Source: Heterocephalus glaber (Eukaryota; Chordata; Mammalia; Rodentia; Bathyergidae). Taken from it: a DNA stretch of 64,000 nt. Made by a program: the position numbers and the translations under genes. The notes under the pieces were generated by a model that was given only the letters and a program-made list of their open reading frames with translations, was not told where the DNA came from and searched no databases. The stretch lies in the NCBI RefSeq assembly GCF_000247695.1, contig NW_004624881.1, forward strand, positions 2,230,173-2,294,172, written 5' to 3'. Of the stretch, positions 11,308-23,570 are shown one piece after another. Numbering within the stretch: position 1 is the first letter of the stretch; each line of letters begins with the position of its first letter.

Positions 11308-12948
11308 GTATCTCCCACCCACTCCTGCAGTGGGGCCTCTATTGTCAACACCCGGAACTATGCTAAATACATTTAGTTGTCACAAACCCCTAATCCTGGT
11401 ATCACATACACCAGATCCAGCCACCTCCAAAATGTCACACCTATGAGTTCATGTGGTTTTGGTGGGACATTTGGACACAAGCTATAATATTCTGACCCTG
11501 ACCCACAATACATTAATGTGTATTCTTTATGAAAAATGCATTTATCTCTTCTCTAAGAGTTGCCAAAGTCCTAAGAGTTTCAGCATTGTTGAAAATTACA
11601 ATTCCAAAGTCTCTTCTGAGATTAAAGCCAAACTCTTAGTTGTAAGCCCCTGTTCAAATGAAAAGAAATTTAAACACTTTCACCATTCAATGATGCAAGG
11701 TATACATTACCATTCCAAAAGGTTCAATTAGCAGGATAGAAAAGAATGGCACTGAAGCAAATCCAAATTTTAGTAGGGCAAACATTAAATTCTACAGTTC
11801 CATGTCCAATATCCAGGACAATTTGTGACAAGATGTGAACTCCAAATGATTGGGTGGATCCACCCCTATGGCACTGTTGGTGGTTGCAGGTCCCCTGACA
11901 TCTCTGTTGGACCAGCATTGCTCACTCCTTCCAGCTTTCCTCAGATGATCCAGATTCCTCTCTTCCTTAACCTTCTAGGGTCCTCATTGGACCTTTAGCT
12001 TCACACTCACAGCTTCACACACTGCCCTCTCAGGGGCACACTGCCTGGGTCTCCTAGGCCTTCTCCTGAAATCTGAGTGAAACCTTCCTGACACACAACA
12101 CATTATGCATGCACCAAAAACTAGCACTATATGGATGATGCCAAAGTCTGCCACCAACTGGAGCAGTAGCCAGGCTTTCTTCTCTCTTGGTTGTAGAAGT
12201 TGAGTGCCTATGAATGAACCAAATCCTGAGGAACAACTTTGCTAGGCTGCCACTATTCTGGAACATGGTGCTCAGGGGCTCTCTTCTCATAGCAAATTTT
12301 TTCACTTTGTCAATTTTGAGGATGTAAATGGTGGAATCCTGCTGGTTTTTTTGATACCCTCAGGCCATCTTTTCCATTGTCTCATTCCTTCTTAGCAACC
12401 AACTTCTTCTCTGCACCATCTTTGCACTCTGCAACATTACCAAAACTTTCCATCTGACCAAAGTCAAAACATTTTGAATTATTCTGTTGGGCTTTTTGTT
12501 CTTGATTTTTAGCATAGATCTAGCTAAAAGTCCTCAACAGTGGCCATGCCACCACCTCAACATTAGACTACCTTGAAATTTCCTCCACCAGATTAATTAG
12601 TTCACTGCCTCATTCTCAGCTATAGTCTCTGGATATGAACAAAGTTCAGACAAATTTTCTGCCAGAGCTTAACAAACATACTCCAGAATCCAACTGCCAA
12701 TGTACTCCTTGTTCCTAACTGAATCCTGCTGAGCTTGATCTTTATTGGATGCATTTATGTCAGCATACTGATCTTCTGAGCTATGACAAGAATCTCCCAT
12801 CAGGTTCAGATTATATCATCCCAGAGCTGATTCTGCAGCCAGAATCTCCAAACCTTTCCAAACTCTTCCTAGAAGCCAGTTCCAAAGGCTGCTTAACCAC
12901 ATGGCCTGGTAATGTCACAGCAAAAACACTACTCTCAGAACCAGAAAC

Positions 12949-13398
12949 TGTCTTAGTTATTTTTCTCATTGCTGAGACAAAATATCCAACCTTAACTTTT
13001 CCCAAAGTTAATTAAGAAAAGGTTTACTTCAGCTCACAGTTTGTAGGACTTTCAGTTTGTAGTCAGCTGTCTTCAAAGCAGGGTGGCATGGCAGAGGGTC
13101 ATTGCAGAGGAGAAATAGTCCTTCCCAAAACAGGCAGGAAACTTTGAAGCAGTGAGAAGCAGCAGGAAGCCTGCCTTCTCTCTCTCCCTTTATATTCCAT
13201 CCAGATTATAATCCTATTGATTGATACCACCAACAGCCAGCATAGAGCTTCCATTATTCTCACCCAGACCTTTGCTAAATCCATTGGAAATCACACACCA
13301 GTATCTTGGTATCACACACCCAAATATCTAGCCAACTTGGAAAACCCCCAACTATGAGTGTGTGAAGTTTGGAGGACATCTGGATATAAGCCATAACA
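12949..13398 (-). mobile_element. 5' LTR of MaLR-like element 2
   Basis: It starts on the minus strand with TGTTATGGCTTATATCC (13398 downwards) and ends AACTAAGACA at 12949. It contains a 'ctgtgagctgaagtaaacc' stretch near its 3' end, where MaLR LTRs usually carry the polyadenylation region. It is the least damaged LTR of this family in the window and useful as the local reference. Confidence 0.78.
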
Positions 13399-14250
13399 TG
13401 TTCCAAAGCATCATGCTACACATAATAAATAACATAAAATTTTATATCTATTGTTACAGTAAAATTTGATAAAAGTGTATTACTTCTGAATGCAAAATTG
13501 AGCACTTCATACTTTCTATATGCTCTGCCTTGTGAAAACATTTCAAATTAAAATTTCTTCTCTTCCAAATGGAAATCCAGTGCAAGAATGGTATTTGTAA
13601 GTTAGTGTTCCGGATATAACATCAATATCTTTAGAGCCACCCTTCTCAGACACACCTCCAGACTCCAACTCAGTGTCCCCTCCAAACACTCCAGAAGATC
13701 ATTTTTAAATGTGCCAAACAGGCAAACAAAGCAAGATATAGCTTGACATTAAATAATATATATTCTCTTTAAATGGCATAGCCTTGATTGCACTTCTACT
13801 AAGGAAGCAAATTTCCTCATGTTTTATCATTCCCACACTGCTCTTTTGGACTTAAATGTGATCCAAAATTTTCAGAAATTTTCAGAGGTTCATTTTCTCA
13901 ACAAAGTTTCCCCTATACTGTAAGGGGGAAATTAGACATGAAGCAGAATCCTGTTGGAGTATTAGTTATCTGCCAAGTTGGCACATCCTTCAGAAGAGCC
14001 AAAGTCTCAGGCTCAGGGGATACTGGCTCTGTTGTAACACTTCAGTCTCTTCCACCCATTGCTCAGTGTCTTTTGCTTCAGCTTCCTCTGCACTGTCTGC
14101 ATATGTCCACCAATATTTAGCTGCCCCTTTGGTTAAGTAAAAAGTGCCTTGAGTTGTGCCAATGTTTGATCCAAAAATAAGGAAGTGGAATGTCAGCTGA
14201 ACACTCATGCATGCCAGAGGCTCCTTGACCTTTGATAAGTAAACAATATG
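13399..14250. repeat. Block A, terminal part (paralogous to 36990-37500)
   Basis: At 13920-13960 the motif 'gtaaggggg..attagacatg' followed by 'aagcagaatcct' closely matches 37436-37475 ('gtaagggg..attagatata', 'aagcagaatcct'). The flanking bases also align loosely. This extends the A/C duplication past the MaLR insertion. The overlapping open frames 13938-14120 (+) and 13990-14208 (-) have no recognisable domains and no partner in block C. Confidence 0.5.
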
Positions 14251-15915
14251 TAAACTCTAACAGCTAAACTTCACTCTTCTGACACTGAATTTTGCATATT
14301 GTTGTGGTTTTGATTGTTATTTGTTTGGTTGGTTCTTTCTTATCACAAAGACAATACTTTCTAAAATGAACAAACCATGGCTTTCTGTATTCTTTCTGTT
14401 CCCATGCATGCTGTCATCCACTGAATCATTTCCAAACTTTGAGAAGTGAATATTTTAGTGTAATTAGGCTGAGAACCAAGGTGGTGATATCGCCAACATG
14501 TAATCCTATGGTCAGTGAATATGGCTTCCAGAATATTGGATTGAGAGAGGATTACTCTAGGTAGAAACACTGTCCAGGGACTTGTACAGCACGTTCATCT
14601 ATATACACAGTGCCCACACCCAACATCCAATCCTCACTCTCCAAATCAACTTGTCTTTTATCTTTGGTTCTAATTAATCTACATTGACACTCTCACTTGG
14701 CAGAGTCCAAGTACAACCCCACCCAAAGAGGAGATGGGGAACTCAACTCAGCCCAGCCAGATTTTTGATATCTCATTGCAGAAAAGCATTTCAGAAAGTG
14801 TCAGTGAGAGATGCAAGCTAAATTATTAGGCAGAGTTATAAAGTAAGAGAACATGGGAGAGGGAGTTTTACTTGAGGAGCTTGAGGAGGCTGAGGGAGAG
14901 GATCGGCCTGGCCCAGAAACAAAGGAATAGATCCATTTTTATATATGGGATGAGGTGAGCTAAGTTTGGGTTTATCATTGTGTCACTAATGATTTTGCAA
15001 TTCATTCCAGAGAAGTCCATAGCATTAGAGGAAGCAACCCAATCTCTATAGGATAACTGCTGCTACTTGGCCAAGTCTCACTTTTCAGTTTCTTCTGAAA
15101 TCGAGCATCCACAGGCTATGGAAAAATGAGAAAAGATTTCTGGCCACTACTTGGTAGTTAACTGTCCTTGTAAATCTCTTATCTTAGCATCTTCAGTCTG
15201 TAAATGGTTTACAGAAGTTATATCAATTAAGACCTCATCAATACTGCCTTGCCCATCCTTAGACATATATTCCCTACATGACTAACATGCCCATATGAAT
15301 GTGGACAAGGGATCTGAGCCCAAGTTTTAAAAGAATGAAAAAGGAAGATATAAAGTGAAGGTCAAATTTTGTTCTGCTCTTAGTTATCAATTGAATCTGT
15401 GTAGGACCAGTAAAGATTTAATTGTTTTTTAGCAAGAGAAGTATTCAGCTCCCAACTGCCTCAGAATGGAACACAAATCAGACTTTAAATGAGTTCCACT
15501 TTGATATTTCAGGAGTGTACCAGGCCTTTTCTTCACGGTGGTCCCTGAGGATATCAAAACTACTGACCACTCTCTCATAATGTGCTTACATACTGTTTAT
15601 TTAGACATCTGCTATAGCATTGCCCAGGGGTTACAGAAAACTGAATATTTAAACCTGGGTTTTTGTCTTTTCAAATTCTGAAATTTTTACAATATTTCCT
15701 TCATATATGATAAAATTTTTAAATTATCAATATTTTTTCACTCCAAGCACTCCTAAAAATACTGCATTGCAGTATCTATGCATGTTTGGAATTGTGAAAA
15801 TATTATAATGCTAATTCTAGATACTTGAAAATGTGGTGCTGAAATGGTTTTCTGGATTTCATTTTGCAGAATAAGATGCATTACATTTTGCATGTATTCT
15901 TATCTATTTTGAGTT
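14251..15915. other. Unassigned, no gene seen
   Basis: No exon, RNA gene or confidently named repeat is seen. The 15500-15850 stretch may be a very diverged equivalent of 38330-38640. Confidence 0.35.
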
Positions 15916-16740
15916 TAAATATAAAGAAAAATATTTTCCTAATAATTTACTAATGAAATCCAAAACCAGAGCAGATAGTGGAAACAAGCAGCAAACTGAA
16001 TGTAGGACATGGAAATTGTCAAATCTGAGTGAAAATGGATTGTTGAAAAGTGGACAGACAGGAAGACCTGTGGGACGTGACAAACCAGGCCAACACAGAA
16101 TTGAGGAAGAGCAAAAAAGTGAGAGAATGCATGGGGGAACATTTGAGGATATAACAGCACTCAACTTTCTAACATGATGAATGATGAGACTAAAAAATGG
16201 AAGAAACTCAACAATCACAAGGAGAAAGAGCTGAAAAGTTTCTACACCAAACAATAAAATCACACTGGAGAAGAATAAATACAAAGAAATTTGAAACCAA
16301 GAGTCAGGAGACTTTTCACATGAAAGCAATATTCAATAAGGATTATAGAGACATTTTTTATTGTAAATTTCTATCATAAAATGAGAAGTATTGGTGACAA
16401 TGGGAAAAATTGGAGCCTTCAGACCCTGTGGTGGGAATATAAAATGGTGCATATTCTCTGAAAATATCATAAAGTGTTGCAAGTAAATGAGAAGCACTCC
16501 AACAATTGTACTTCCAATTATGTATTCAAAAGACATGAAAGCAGAGTTCTGAAGATGTATTTTTGCACCATTGTTCATCAATGCACCATTACAATAGCCA
16601 AAATATGGAAGAATGCAAAGGTGCATCAAAAAATGAATGTGTAAGATAAATGTCATAATTGCACACAATGCAAAATTACTCTATTATCAAAAACAGGAAA
16701 ATATGTCACACTTAAGCATGGATGAGTCTCAATAGCATTA
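15916..16740 (+). mobile_element. Old L1 fragment, plus strand
   Basis: The 16360-16740 part follows the L1 ORF2 C-terminus: 'ggtgggaatataaaatggtg', then the 'caccattgttcatcaatgc' and 'caatagccaaaatatgg' blocks and a 'ggatgagtct' region. Upstream, 15916-16360 is probably the same element, with lower certainty. No frame is open across it. Confidence 0.6.
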
Positions 16741-16744
16741 TATA

Positions 16745-17070
16745 AATCAGGGCTCTGCAAGCCCCCCCCCAAATATATATGTCTGTAGCCTCCTCAGAGC
16801 CATGCCACACTAAAGAGATGAGCACACAATGAGCAACCAAAGCTTCCTCTGTATTTATAGCTGCTCTCCATTGCTCATATTACCTCCTGAGCTCTGCCTC
16901 TTGTCAGATTAGCTGTGGGGGGTTGAACACTGTGAAGGATCCATGTGTGTGCTCCTTATAATAATATAATGTCTGATGATCTGAAGTGGAGATGAGAAGG
17001 TGATTCTAGCACTGGGAAGTGGCTGCAAGTATAGAGTAATATAAGCATAGATGCTTGCACAGAGGCCATA
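16745..17070 (+). mobile_element. hAT/Charlie-type DNA transposon remnant
   Basis: The run 'gagctctgcctcttgtcaga', then 'gtgtgctccttataat' and 'taatgtctgatgatctgaag', matches the conserved body of an abundant old mammalian hAT-type nonautonomous repeat that I recognise but cannot name with certainty. Terminal inverted repeats were not resolved. A 9-C run lies at its left edge (16762-16770). Confidence 0.5.
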
Positions 17071-19782
17071 ATAAACCAATTGCTTGCATTCTCACATCAA
17101 AATCATATCACTGAGTGGCAAGTAAAGCAAAGCTACATCTGCTCACAGGATTCAGAGTGGCAACTGAGTTGATGCACTTTCATTGTGTGGTAGGGTCTCA
17201 TAGAAATGGTTCACTTATCTCCTGGATTTCCTGTTCCCCTTTGAGGGCCAGGGTCAAAATATTGGCTATCTTCTTAGCCCAGTTACCTTTCTAATTCTAG
17301 TCTCTAAACTTTAGTGGTTGAAAACCCATAAGAGAAGATCAATAACATTAACATTGGAATAGGAGTAGTGAACTTAACTATTATAATTTTATATGGATAT
17401 CAAGCATTTTGGAGTATAAAATATACTTAGAGAACTGTTATTTTATCATTATTATTGTTCTAGTAGTTGAATTCCTATAGAATGTTAATAGAAAAAAGCA
17501 TTACATCAAGAACCACATATAATATTTTAGCATGATGATATTGTCATTGTAACACACTTAAATATCCATTCAGGTATAAAATAGCCACTGTTAAATATAC
17601 TCATTCCCCTCAAAAAATAAAAAACGTTATCTTTTAATAGAATATAAACTAAGGAAAATATATCAGCCTATAATTGTACCTGTTATCAGGAGTAGCTGGC
17701 ATGTCAGAGGAAGCCAAATACCTGAATAAAAAGTAGATTATTACCATAAACAATATGTTGGAAGACTTGTGAATTCAGAAGGTAAACATACATCACAAGT
17801 GTATAAAACCTTATGCCTTTAATGCAGATTTGTACAAAAAGCATCTTTTTAATAAAACCTTGTTTTTCCCCACAGAAAATTTAATTTTTTGAAGATTACT
17901 GATGTAAACATATGACAATAACATATTTAGAACTTAACCCTTTCATGACTTCAATGCAAACATTTTATAGCATATTTAAGCAATGTTTATTGCAGTATGT
18001 CTCCTATAAGGCTATGAAAATTACTGGGGCTCCCATTAGTGAATGAACAAAAACCAGAATAATTGTTTTCTTGGCAGCTGCTCTTTACTCACCAAGAGGA
18101 GTCCCATATAGCAGTCTCCCCAGACATAACAGCCACAATTTACTTATTTAGACAATTCATTTTTAATAATCTATAAAAACCAGATTATAACAATACATTA
18201 CTTGTAATCAGTAAAATTTTTTGAGTTTTTGTATGTGGACAACAGTATCCATTATACTTATAAAATTGATCTTGCCATCATTTGATCATCTGGCAACCTG
18301 GGGAATAAAGGCATGCCTTTAACTTTAATAACATTTATATACAAGCCAATTTATATTGTAGGCAAATATTTTTAAGATTTTATTTTTTAAAGGGAAAAAT
18401 TGTTGAGCTTAATCAAAATATTTGTATTATGTGACAGACAGAAAACAAACAAACATATAAGAAAATTTATAAAATTAGAGTGCACTCAAATATATCTGAA
18501 CACATTGAATGATAATTGCACTTTATAATTTTTAGGTTTATAATTGTAAGTATAACTAGTCAAAACATGTTGTAGATAAATTAATAGAGATATCTTGTAA
18601 TTAAAATCAGAAGAAAAAAATGTGCTTTATGCATGTAAATGCAAAAGCAATTTTTAAAGTGGACCCTAGGTTAATTGTCTTTTCTTTCTTCCTACTTATT
18701 ATAAATCTTCTATAATAAGCTTAAAACCAACATGCAAACATACATATTTTCTTTGATAAATCACTTCTGCACACTTTCTCAATGTATGTTTTCTAATCTT
18801 GTCATAATATATCTCTTTTTGTCTTTCTAACAAGCCAAAACTTTTATCATACAGAATCCTTTCATATCAAAAGTATATCTCTTGTACTTATAACCTTCTA
18901 TTTTTGGCAATCTCATTAACTATCAATCTTTTATAACAATCTGGTAATAGAGCAGTAGCATAACCTTATCTTATGGTTATTATCAGAAGTCTATGAGCAA
19001 AAAGTAGAAAGAAGTGCAAGTACATGCTACAATTACAATTTAAGAATTTGCAATATAAAATAAATGTTTTAAAACAACTTTTAAACATTTGGAAACTAAA
19101 AGAACATTTATTAATTACCTAGAACTTGTAATTTTATTTTTTGGTAAAGCCTCTATATGTCTAGCAGAGCACACCTGTAGGTTTTTCATGGTTAACCATA
19201 GAGCTCCAGACATTTGTAGGCAGTGTGAGGGATATATAATAAACTTGTTTGTAGCCACTTGAATTTGAAAGCCTGACTGTAACATTTTAAATATGAATGG
19301 ATGTTAACTTATCTAGTTTCAAAAAACAGTAGAGAGAAGGATAAAGTAACCTCATAGTATAGTTTAAGAACTTGTATAAGAAATGTTTCAAATACACCAA
19401 TTACACATTAATTTAAATTGGAAATGAAAGGTAAACTTGTCAATCAGCTAAAACTTATAGTTTAATTTTTATTAAACTATATGTTTTTTTCCCCTGAAGG
19501 ACAACACAGATTCCCTGGATTTGATCATTTTATTTTTCCTATGGAGCAAGCAGTCTGCAGCAGGCACTGAGCTATAACATAGGATTTGGTCTTTGATCTC
19601 TGATCTTAAGTATTACAGGTTGTTTTAATTCTATTAAAACCTTACACTTTATTTTCCAATACTTATTAAAAAATGAGGCCCAATACAATTTTTTGTCAAT
19701 ATAGCCTGTCAAACAAATTGTTAATATGTAAATAGCCAGGGATTTATTGGCTTAGGCCAGGTTTACTTTCCTTTTCAGAGTC
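17071..19782. other. AT-rich stretch without genes
   Basis: This is the most AT-rich part of the window, with no open frame of note, no SINE and no recognised L1 landmark. Several AATAAA motifs occur on both strands. It lies directly downstream, on the minus strand, of the gag-like region at 19783-20987. It may therefore be the noncoding remainder of the same retroelement, but I see no LTR to close it. Confidence 0.35.
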
Positions 19783-20987
19783 TCATTCTCCAGTCTCCTC
19801 AGGGGAACTACAAGCAGCTGGAGTAGCCAACTCAGTTGTTACTTTTGATTTTTCTGTCAGATATTTTCTTCTTTGTCCCACAGGAAAACACAAGGATGTT
19901 TCAAAAGTCTCTCCTATCATTGCAAACTTTGTATAATGTGGGAATAGAGATTGTGAGAAAATGTCGGTTGAGAAGGTGGGGGTGTTAAATTGCTCTCCTG
20001 TTTGAGAGGTGCTAAAGTAGCCAGTGGGCAAAGAAGCTTCAGTGGCATGAGAGCACATGGGGGAAGAAGCTGAACAAAAGGAGGCAGAAGTGGCACCAGA
20101 AGGGCAAGATGAGGGAGAGATAGTGTGGGGAAGGGAAATGTTGCCTGTAGTTTTATTTATGGTGACCATGTGTTCTAAGGTGAAAAGGAAATACTCCTCA
20201 TGAGCAAAAGTCAACTGAAAGAAGAAAAGAGGAATTGGAACTACAGCTGCAGATGCAGTCAGCTCAAGAGCTGGCTGGGGAGCTTCAGCAAGGGCAGCTA
20301 TTGGAGGGGCTGCCACGGGGACAAAAGAAGTCACCACAGGTGCCATCTTAACTGAGGGCACAGATAGTCCATCAGGGACCGTAGTTGGTTCTATGATTAT
20401 AGCCAGAGGAACAGTGGTCCCAGAGATGACTGAAGATGTCTCTGATGTGCTTGGAGCTGCAGGTGTGACTGTTGCCTGTAGAGTGGGTAGAGCAGGTAGA
20501 GCTGCAGGTGTAGCAGCTGCTTCAGTGACTGGAGTTGCTTCAGGTGCTACCTTAGCTGAGGTTATGGGTGCCTGTCAAGTGGACATGGTGGCAGGCACAG
20601 CTGTGTTCCCCTGAGCTGACTGAAAGGAATTCTGGCCAAGGAACTAAACTCCAGGAAGGTAAAGTTTGAGGAGAGAGAGGATCACTCCTTTTCTGGAAGT
20701 CACAGAGAGTTATTCCCACATGCTCCCATGAGTCCAGGTCAAGTGTTTCTGGTTTGGAAAATGAAGGGACATATATGGCTATATCCTTTACCAGTTTAAA
20801 CTATAGCATTTCTGGGTACTGGATACATAGTTTGCTTTAACAGCATCTTAAGCAATTTGACAAAGGTATGCTCCTCTGGTGATAAAGACTGACCCATATT
20901 TCTAAGCCAGAAAAAGACACAAGAATTACTCAAAAATAAACACCCACACCAGATGTACCTCTTCTGAGTCTGGAAGTCTTCTTCCAA
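19783..20987 (-). pseudogene. Decayed retroviral gag-like region with Pro/Ala-rich frame
   Basis: On the minus strand a short frame reads 'MGQSLSPEEHTFVKLLKMLL' from 20897. It has a glycine-2 myristoylation-type start and an amphipathic helix like that of the matrix domain of class II (betaretrovirus/ERVK-type) Gag. It stops at 20796. After several stops and a frame change, a 192-codon frame (20361-19783) follows. Its first ~45 residues are very rich in Pro, Ala and Val ('PVAAPPIAALAEAPQPALEL'); the rest is Ser/Thr-rich and ends 'SSPEETGE'. No zinc knuckles, protease or polymerase follow. Treating both frames as one broken gag is inference; the 192-codon frame could be unrelated. Confidence 0.4.
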
Positions 20988-21500
20988 GAACTATATGTTG
21001 TATCTTTTACCCCAGGCTGCCTCACAGGCAATTTTACCCATGCATTCCAATCACATCAATCAATGTTGAGTGCCAATAATAGGGAACGTGAATGGGGACA
21101 TTATCATACCCCCCTGCATTGGATCAAGCATATCGTATGAGGCATTTCAATACACGCTGATAAGAGTAAAGAAAGAAATGAGGCTTAGAGAGAATTGGGT
21201 CTTGGGGCTGGTCTATATGGCTCTGGACAGCAAAGACAAAGGGTGCCAAGGGCACCCAGTATTTATTGATCACAAGTGTGAGCAGTGTATGCTTTTGAGA
21301 CATCTAATGACAAAGTGTAAAGTGTCTGGAAGCAACTGGCTAGAAGCATTTGTCAATGGCTGATGTGAAGGCAGGGCTAGATGATATGCAAACAAAGACG
21401 TAAGAGGTAAGAGGAAATGGATTGTTTGTCTTGCTTTGAGAGATTGAAGGGTGCTGAGACTGGGTTGCAATTAACCAGAATCTGCTAATACTGAGGAGAG
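20988..21500. other. Unassigned
   Basis: In the minus-strand sense this would be the 5' leader of the gag-like region. I could not recognise a primer-binding site or LTR. The 97-codon frame at 21070-21363 (+) has no family features. Confidence 0.3.
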
Positions 21501-21610
21501 ATGTCTACTCCAACCACACACTCTAGATCCAGCCACTTGTGAAAAAGCCCCACCTATGACTGCAGGAGGCTTTGTGAAGACATCTAGACACAAGCCATAG
21601 AATAGTATAT
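21501..21610 (-). mobile_element. MaLR-type LTR fragment (5' end)
   Basis: The sequence 'agatccagccacttg', 'ccccacctatgact' and 'agacacaagccata' repeats the 5' end of the LTR at 11308-11489 ('agatccagccacctcc', 'cacacctatgag', 'ggacacaagctata'), in the same minus orientation. The rest of the LTR is missing or unrecognisable. Confidence 0.6.
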
Positions 21611-22079
21611 GGAACTGCATGAGCTCTCTCAACTGTACCCTGAAAAACTGAGCTTCAGTATACCTCATTCTACTGAGCTAAAGGAAACTGATGCAGTTCT
21701 TCCTTTAGCAACATGTCTGAAAGCAGTGTTTTAAAGGCATAAAACCACGTGGTTTTCTCTGCACGAATACAGAACAGTGAAGTTGATGAATGCATTGGAA
21801 GACAGAATGGGAGGGGAAATGAAAATGGGAGCGTTTTGGAAAAAGGAAAAGGGACAAGGGGATATATTTTTGTAATCAGATTACTAGTTCAGTAAATTCA
21901 TCTCTGTGTATAAATCATCATCATAGCTATATCCTGTCTTCCACGTCAAGGGGTATGGCAGTGTTATGCACATGACAAAACTTTCCCCCAAAACTTATGA
22001 GATTATTACTCCAACACATTGGAAGTCATGGGGACACAGCCATGAAGCTGCTGAAAGGAAGGATGTGTATATCTTCAAG

Positions 22080-22099
22080 ATCTTTCTGTTTACTTTTAG
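22080..22099 (+). promoter_or_regulatory. Splice acceptor upstream of OR pseudogene 1
   Basis: A pyrimidine-rich tract ending 'tacttttag' leaves a 20-nt leader before the ATG at 22120. OR genes usually have an intronless coding exon preceded by one or more noncoding exons, so an acceptor here is expected. OR pseudogene 2 has a comparable tract at 39681-39693. Confidence 0.6.
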
Positions 22100-22119
22100 G
22101 TATATAACAGTCAGATGCC

Positions 22120-23027
22120 ATGGAAAGGGAAAGTGTGAGTTTTCCCAAGACATTTGTCTTGCTGGGCTTCTCAGAGTTTCCTTGGCTGGAGAAGCCCTTC
22201 TTTGCTGTGGTTCTGGACTCCTATCTCCTCACCCTGATGGGGAACAGTGCCATAATCCTACTCTCCCTGGTGGATCCCAGACTCCAGACATCCATATGTA
22301 TCACCTGCACCATCAACCCACAGCTGCTGGCCAACCTTTTCAGACCAGACAAGACCATAGCTGCCTGGGGCTGCATTTCACAAACCTACCTCTTTCACTG
22401 GATAGGCTGTACTGAATGTGCCCTGCTGGCCATGATGGCCATTGACCGCTATGTGGCCATCTGCCAACCACTCCAGTACACTCTCATCATGCGTCCCTGG
22501 GTGTGTGTGCAGATGGCAGCTGCCTCCTGGTCCAGTGGCTTGGTCAATTCTCTGCTCCAAGCCACATTCACTGTACAGCTCCCCCTCTGTGGACACCATA
22601 CCCTGGACCACTTCTGTGAGGTGCTGTGCTCATCAAGCTGGCCTGTGGGGACATCTCTGCTAATTACCTGACCCTGCTTCTAGGAGAAATTCCTTTTGCC
22701 ATGCTGGCTCCTCTTGTGGTGGTCATCTCCTACACATTCATTGCTAGGGCTATACTGAAGTTACCTTCAGCTGAAGGAAGGCACAAAGCACTCAGCACCT
22801 GCAGTTCCCCCTTGTTGGTGGTCACCATGTACTTTGGACCAGGCATCTACCTGTACCTCCAGCCTCCAGCCAACAGTTCCCACGCCAAGTTCATGTCCTT
22901 CTTTTACTGTGTTATCACCCCAGTGCTCAATCTACTCATCTACACCCTGAGAAACAAGGACATGAAGACAACATGGATGCAGATCCTAAAATCTCAGGTT
23001 TTGGTGAATCCATTAGAAGCCAGATGA
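22120..23027 (+). pseudogene. Olfactory receptor pseudogene 1 (class II, family 2-like)
   Basis: ORs are seven-helix, G-protein-coupled odorant receptors of olfactory neurons, encoded by one coding exon of about 310 codons. Visible landmarks: 'GNSAIILLS' in helix 1, 'LVDPRLQT' before helix 2, 'MAIDRYVAICQPLQY' at the helix 3/loop 2 border with an intact DRY, 'SYTFIARAIL' at the end of helix 5, 'KALSTCSS' before helix 6 and 'NLLIYTLRNKD' in helix 7. Two lesions are clear by comparison with the paralogue at 39905. Twelve codons (36 bp, in frame) of helix 2 are missing after 'LQTSI'. One codon and one further base are missing near 22613-22632 in loop 2, shifting the frame so the upstream frame ends at 22671 and the downstream frame covers 22626-23027. 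The start follows a splice acceptor by 20 nt, as in the paralogue. Family 2 is inferred from overall resemblance. Confidence 0.9.
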
Positions 23028-23239
23028 TCTCTGCCTGTCTCCTGGATAAAGCACATCAATTTTTGCTGGCATGTCTGCATTTCTAAATGAGTGTTCATAA
23101 TTTCAAAGAAAGAGTTGTGTTGTTTAAATATCAGTTATTGTGATTACTGGAGAGACTTTATAGGATGGAAAATTTTGTCTTCTGAATTCAGAAATAGAAC
23201 CATTGTTCTTCTATCTTGATCCCTCTTAAATGTTTTGTT
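23028..23239. other. 3' flank of OR pseudogene 1
   Basis: The first ~30 bases past the stop ('gatctctgcctgtctcctg') match those after OR pseudogene 2 at 40845, so the duplication includes the 3' flank. Nothing else is seen. Confidence 0.5.
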
Positions 23240-23570
23240 CTGTGTAGAAATTGTGGAGAGCATGGTCCATTCATCTATGGGAGGAAATACCTGCATCCAT
23301 GGCCATTACCACACCACTCACAATTGCCAAGGTGTGGAAGAAAACTTTGCATCCATCCATGTATAAATGGAGAAAATGTATGCTCTGTACACAAAAGAAT
23401 ATTATGTAACCTACAAAAATCAATTCTTCCATTTGTGTAACATAGAATTGGAGAACATTATAGTAAGTGAAATGAGTTAAACACAGAAAGACAAACACTA
23501 CCTTTTCTCACTTCTACTGGAATGTAAATAATTAACTCTTTAAAATAAGAATTATCACCACAGGTTACTG
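23240..23570 (+). mobile_element. Old L1 fragment, plus strand
   Basis: Plus-strand L1 ORF2 C-terminal order is visible: 'cacaattgccaaggtgtgg', a 'gtataaatgg' block, 'gaacattatagtaagtgaaa' and 'ctttcctcactt'-like sequence ('ccttttctcacttct'). It is diverged and noncoding. Confidence 0.6.

Larger units (their letters stand above)
10590..13398 (-). mobile_element. Near-complete MaLR-like retrotransposon (element 2)
   Basis: Two LTRs of the same family, both minus strand, flank about 1.46 kb of noncoding internal sequence (11490-12948). The 5' LTR is at 12949-13398 (450 bp). The 3' LTR is split: 10590-10854 and 11308-11489, together 447 bp, close to the intact partner. The LTRs begin TGTTATGG-like and end CTAAGACA-like on the minus strand. 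The internal part next to the 5' LTR contains a PBS-like 'tggttctgagagt' region, as in ERVL/MaLR elements. No gag, pol or env frames exist, as expected for non-autonomous MaLRs. Confidence 0.75.

Noticed and set aside
10850..11312. 5-bp target duplication around the nested LTR
   Set aside because: Flanks 'attgg' and 'gtatc' are not equal, so no duplication is claimed.
13938..14208. Overlapping open frames on both strands with an acidic stretch
   Set aside because: No recognisable domain, and not conserved in the paralogous block C.
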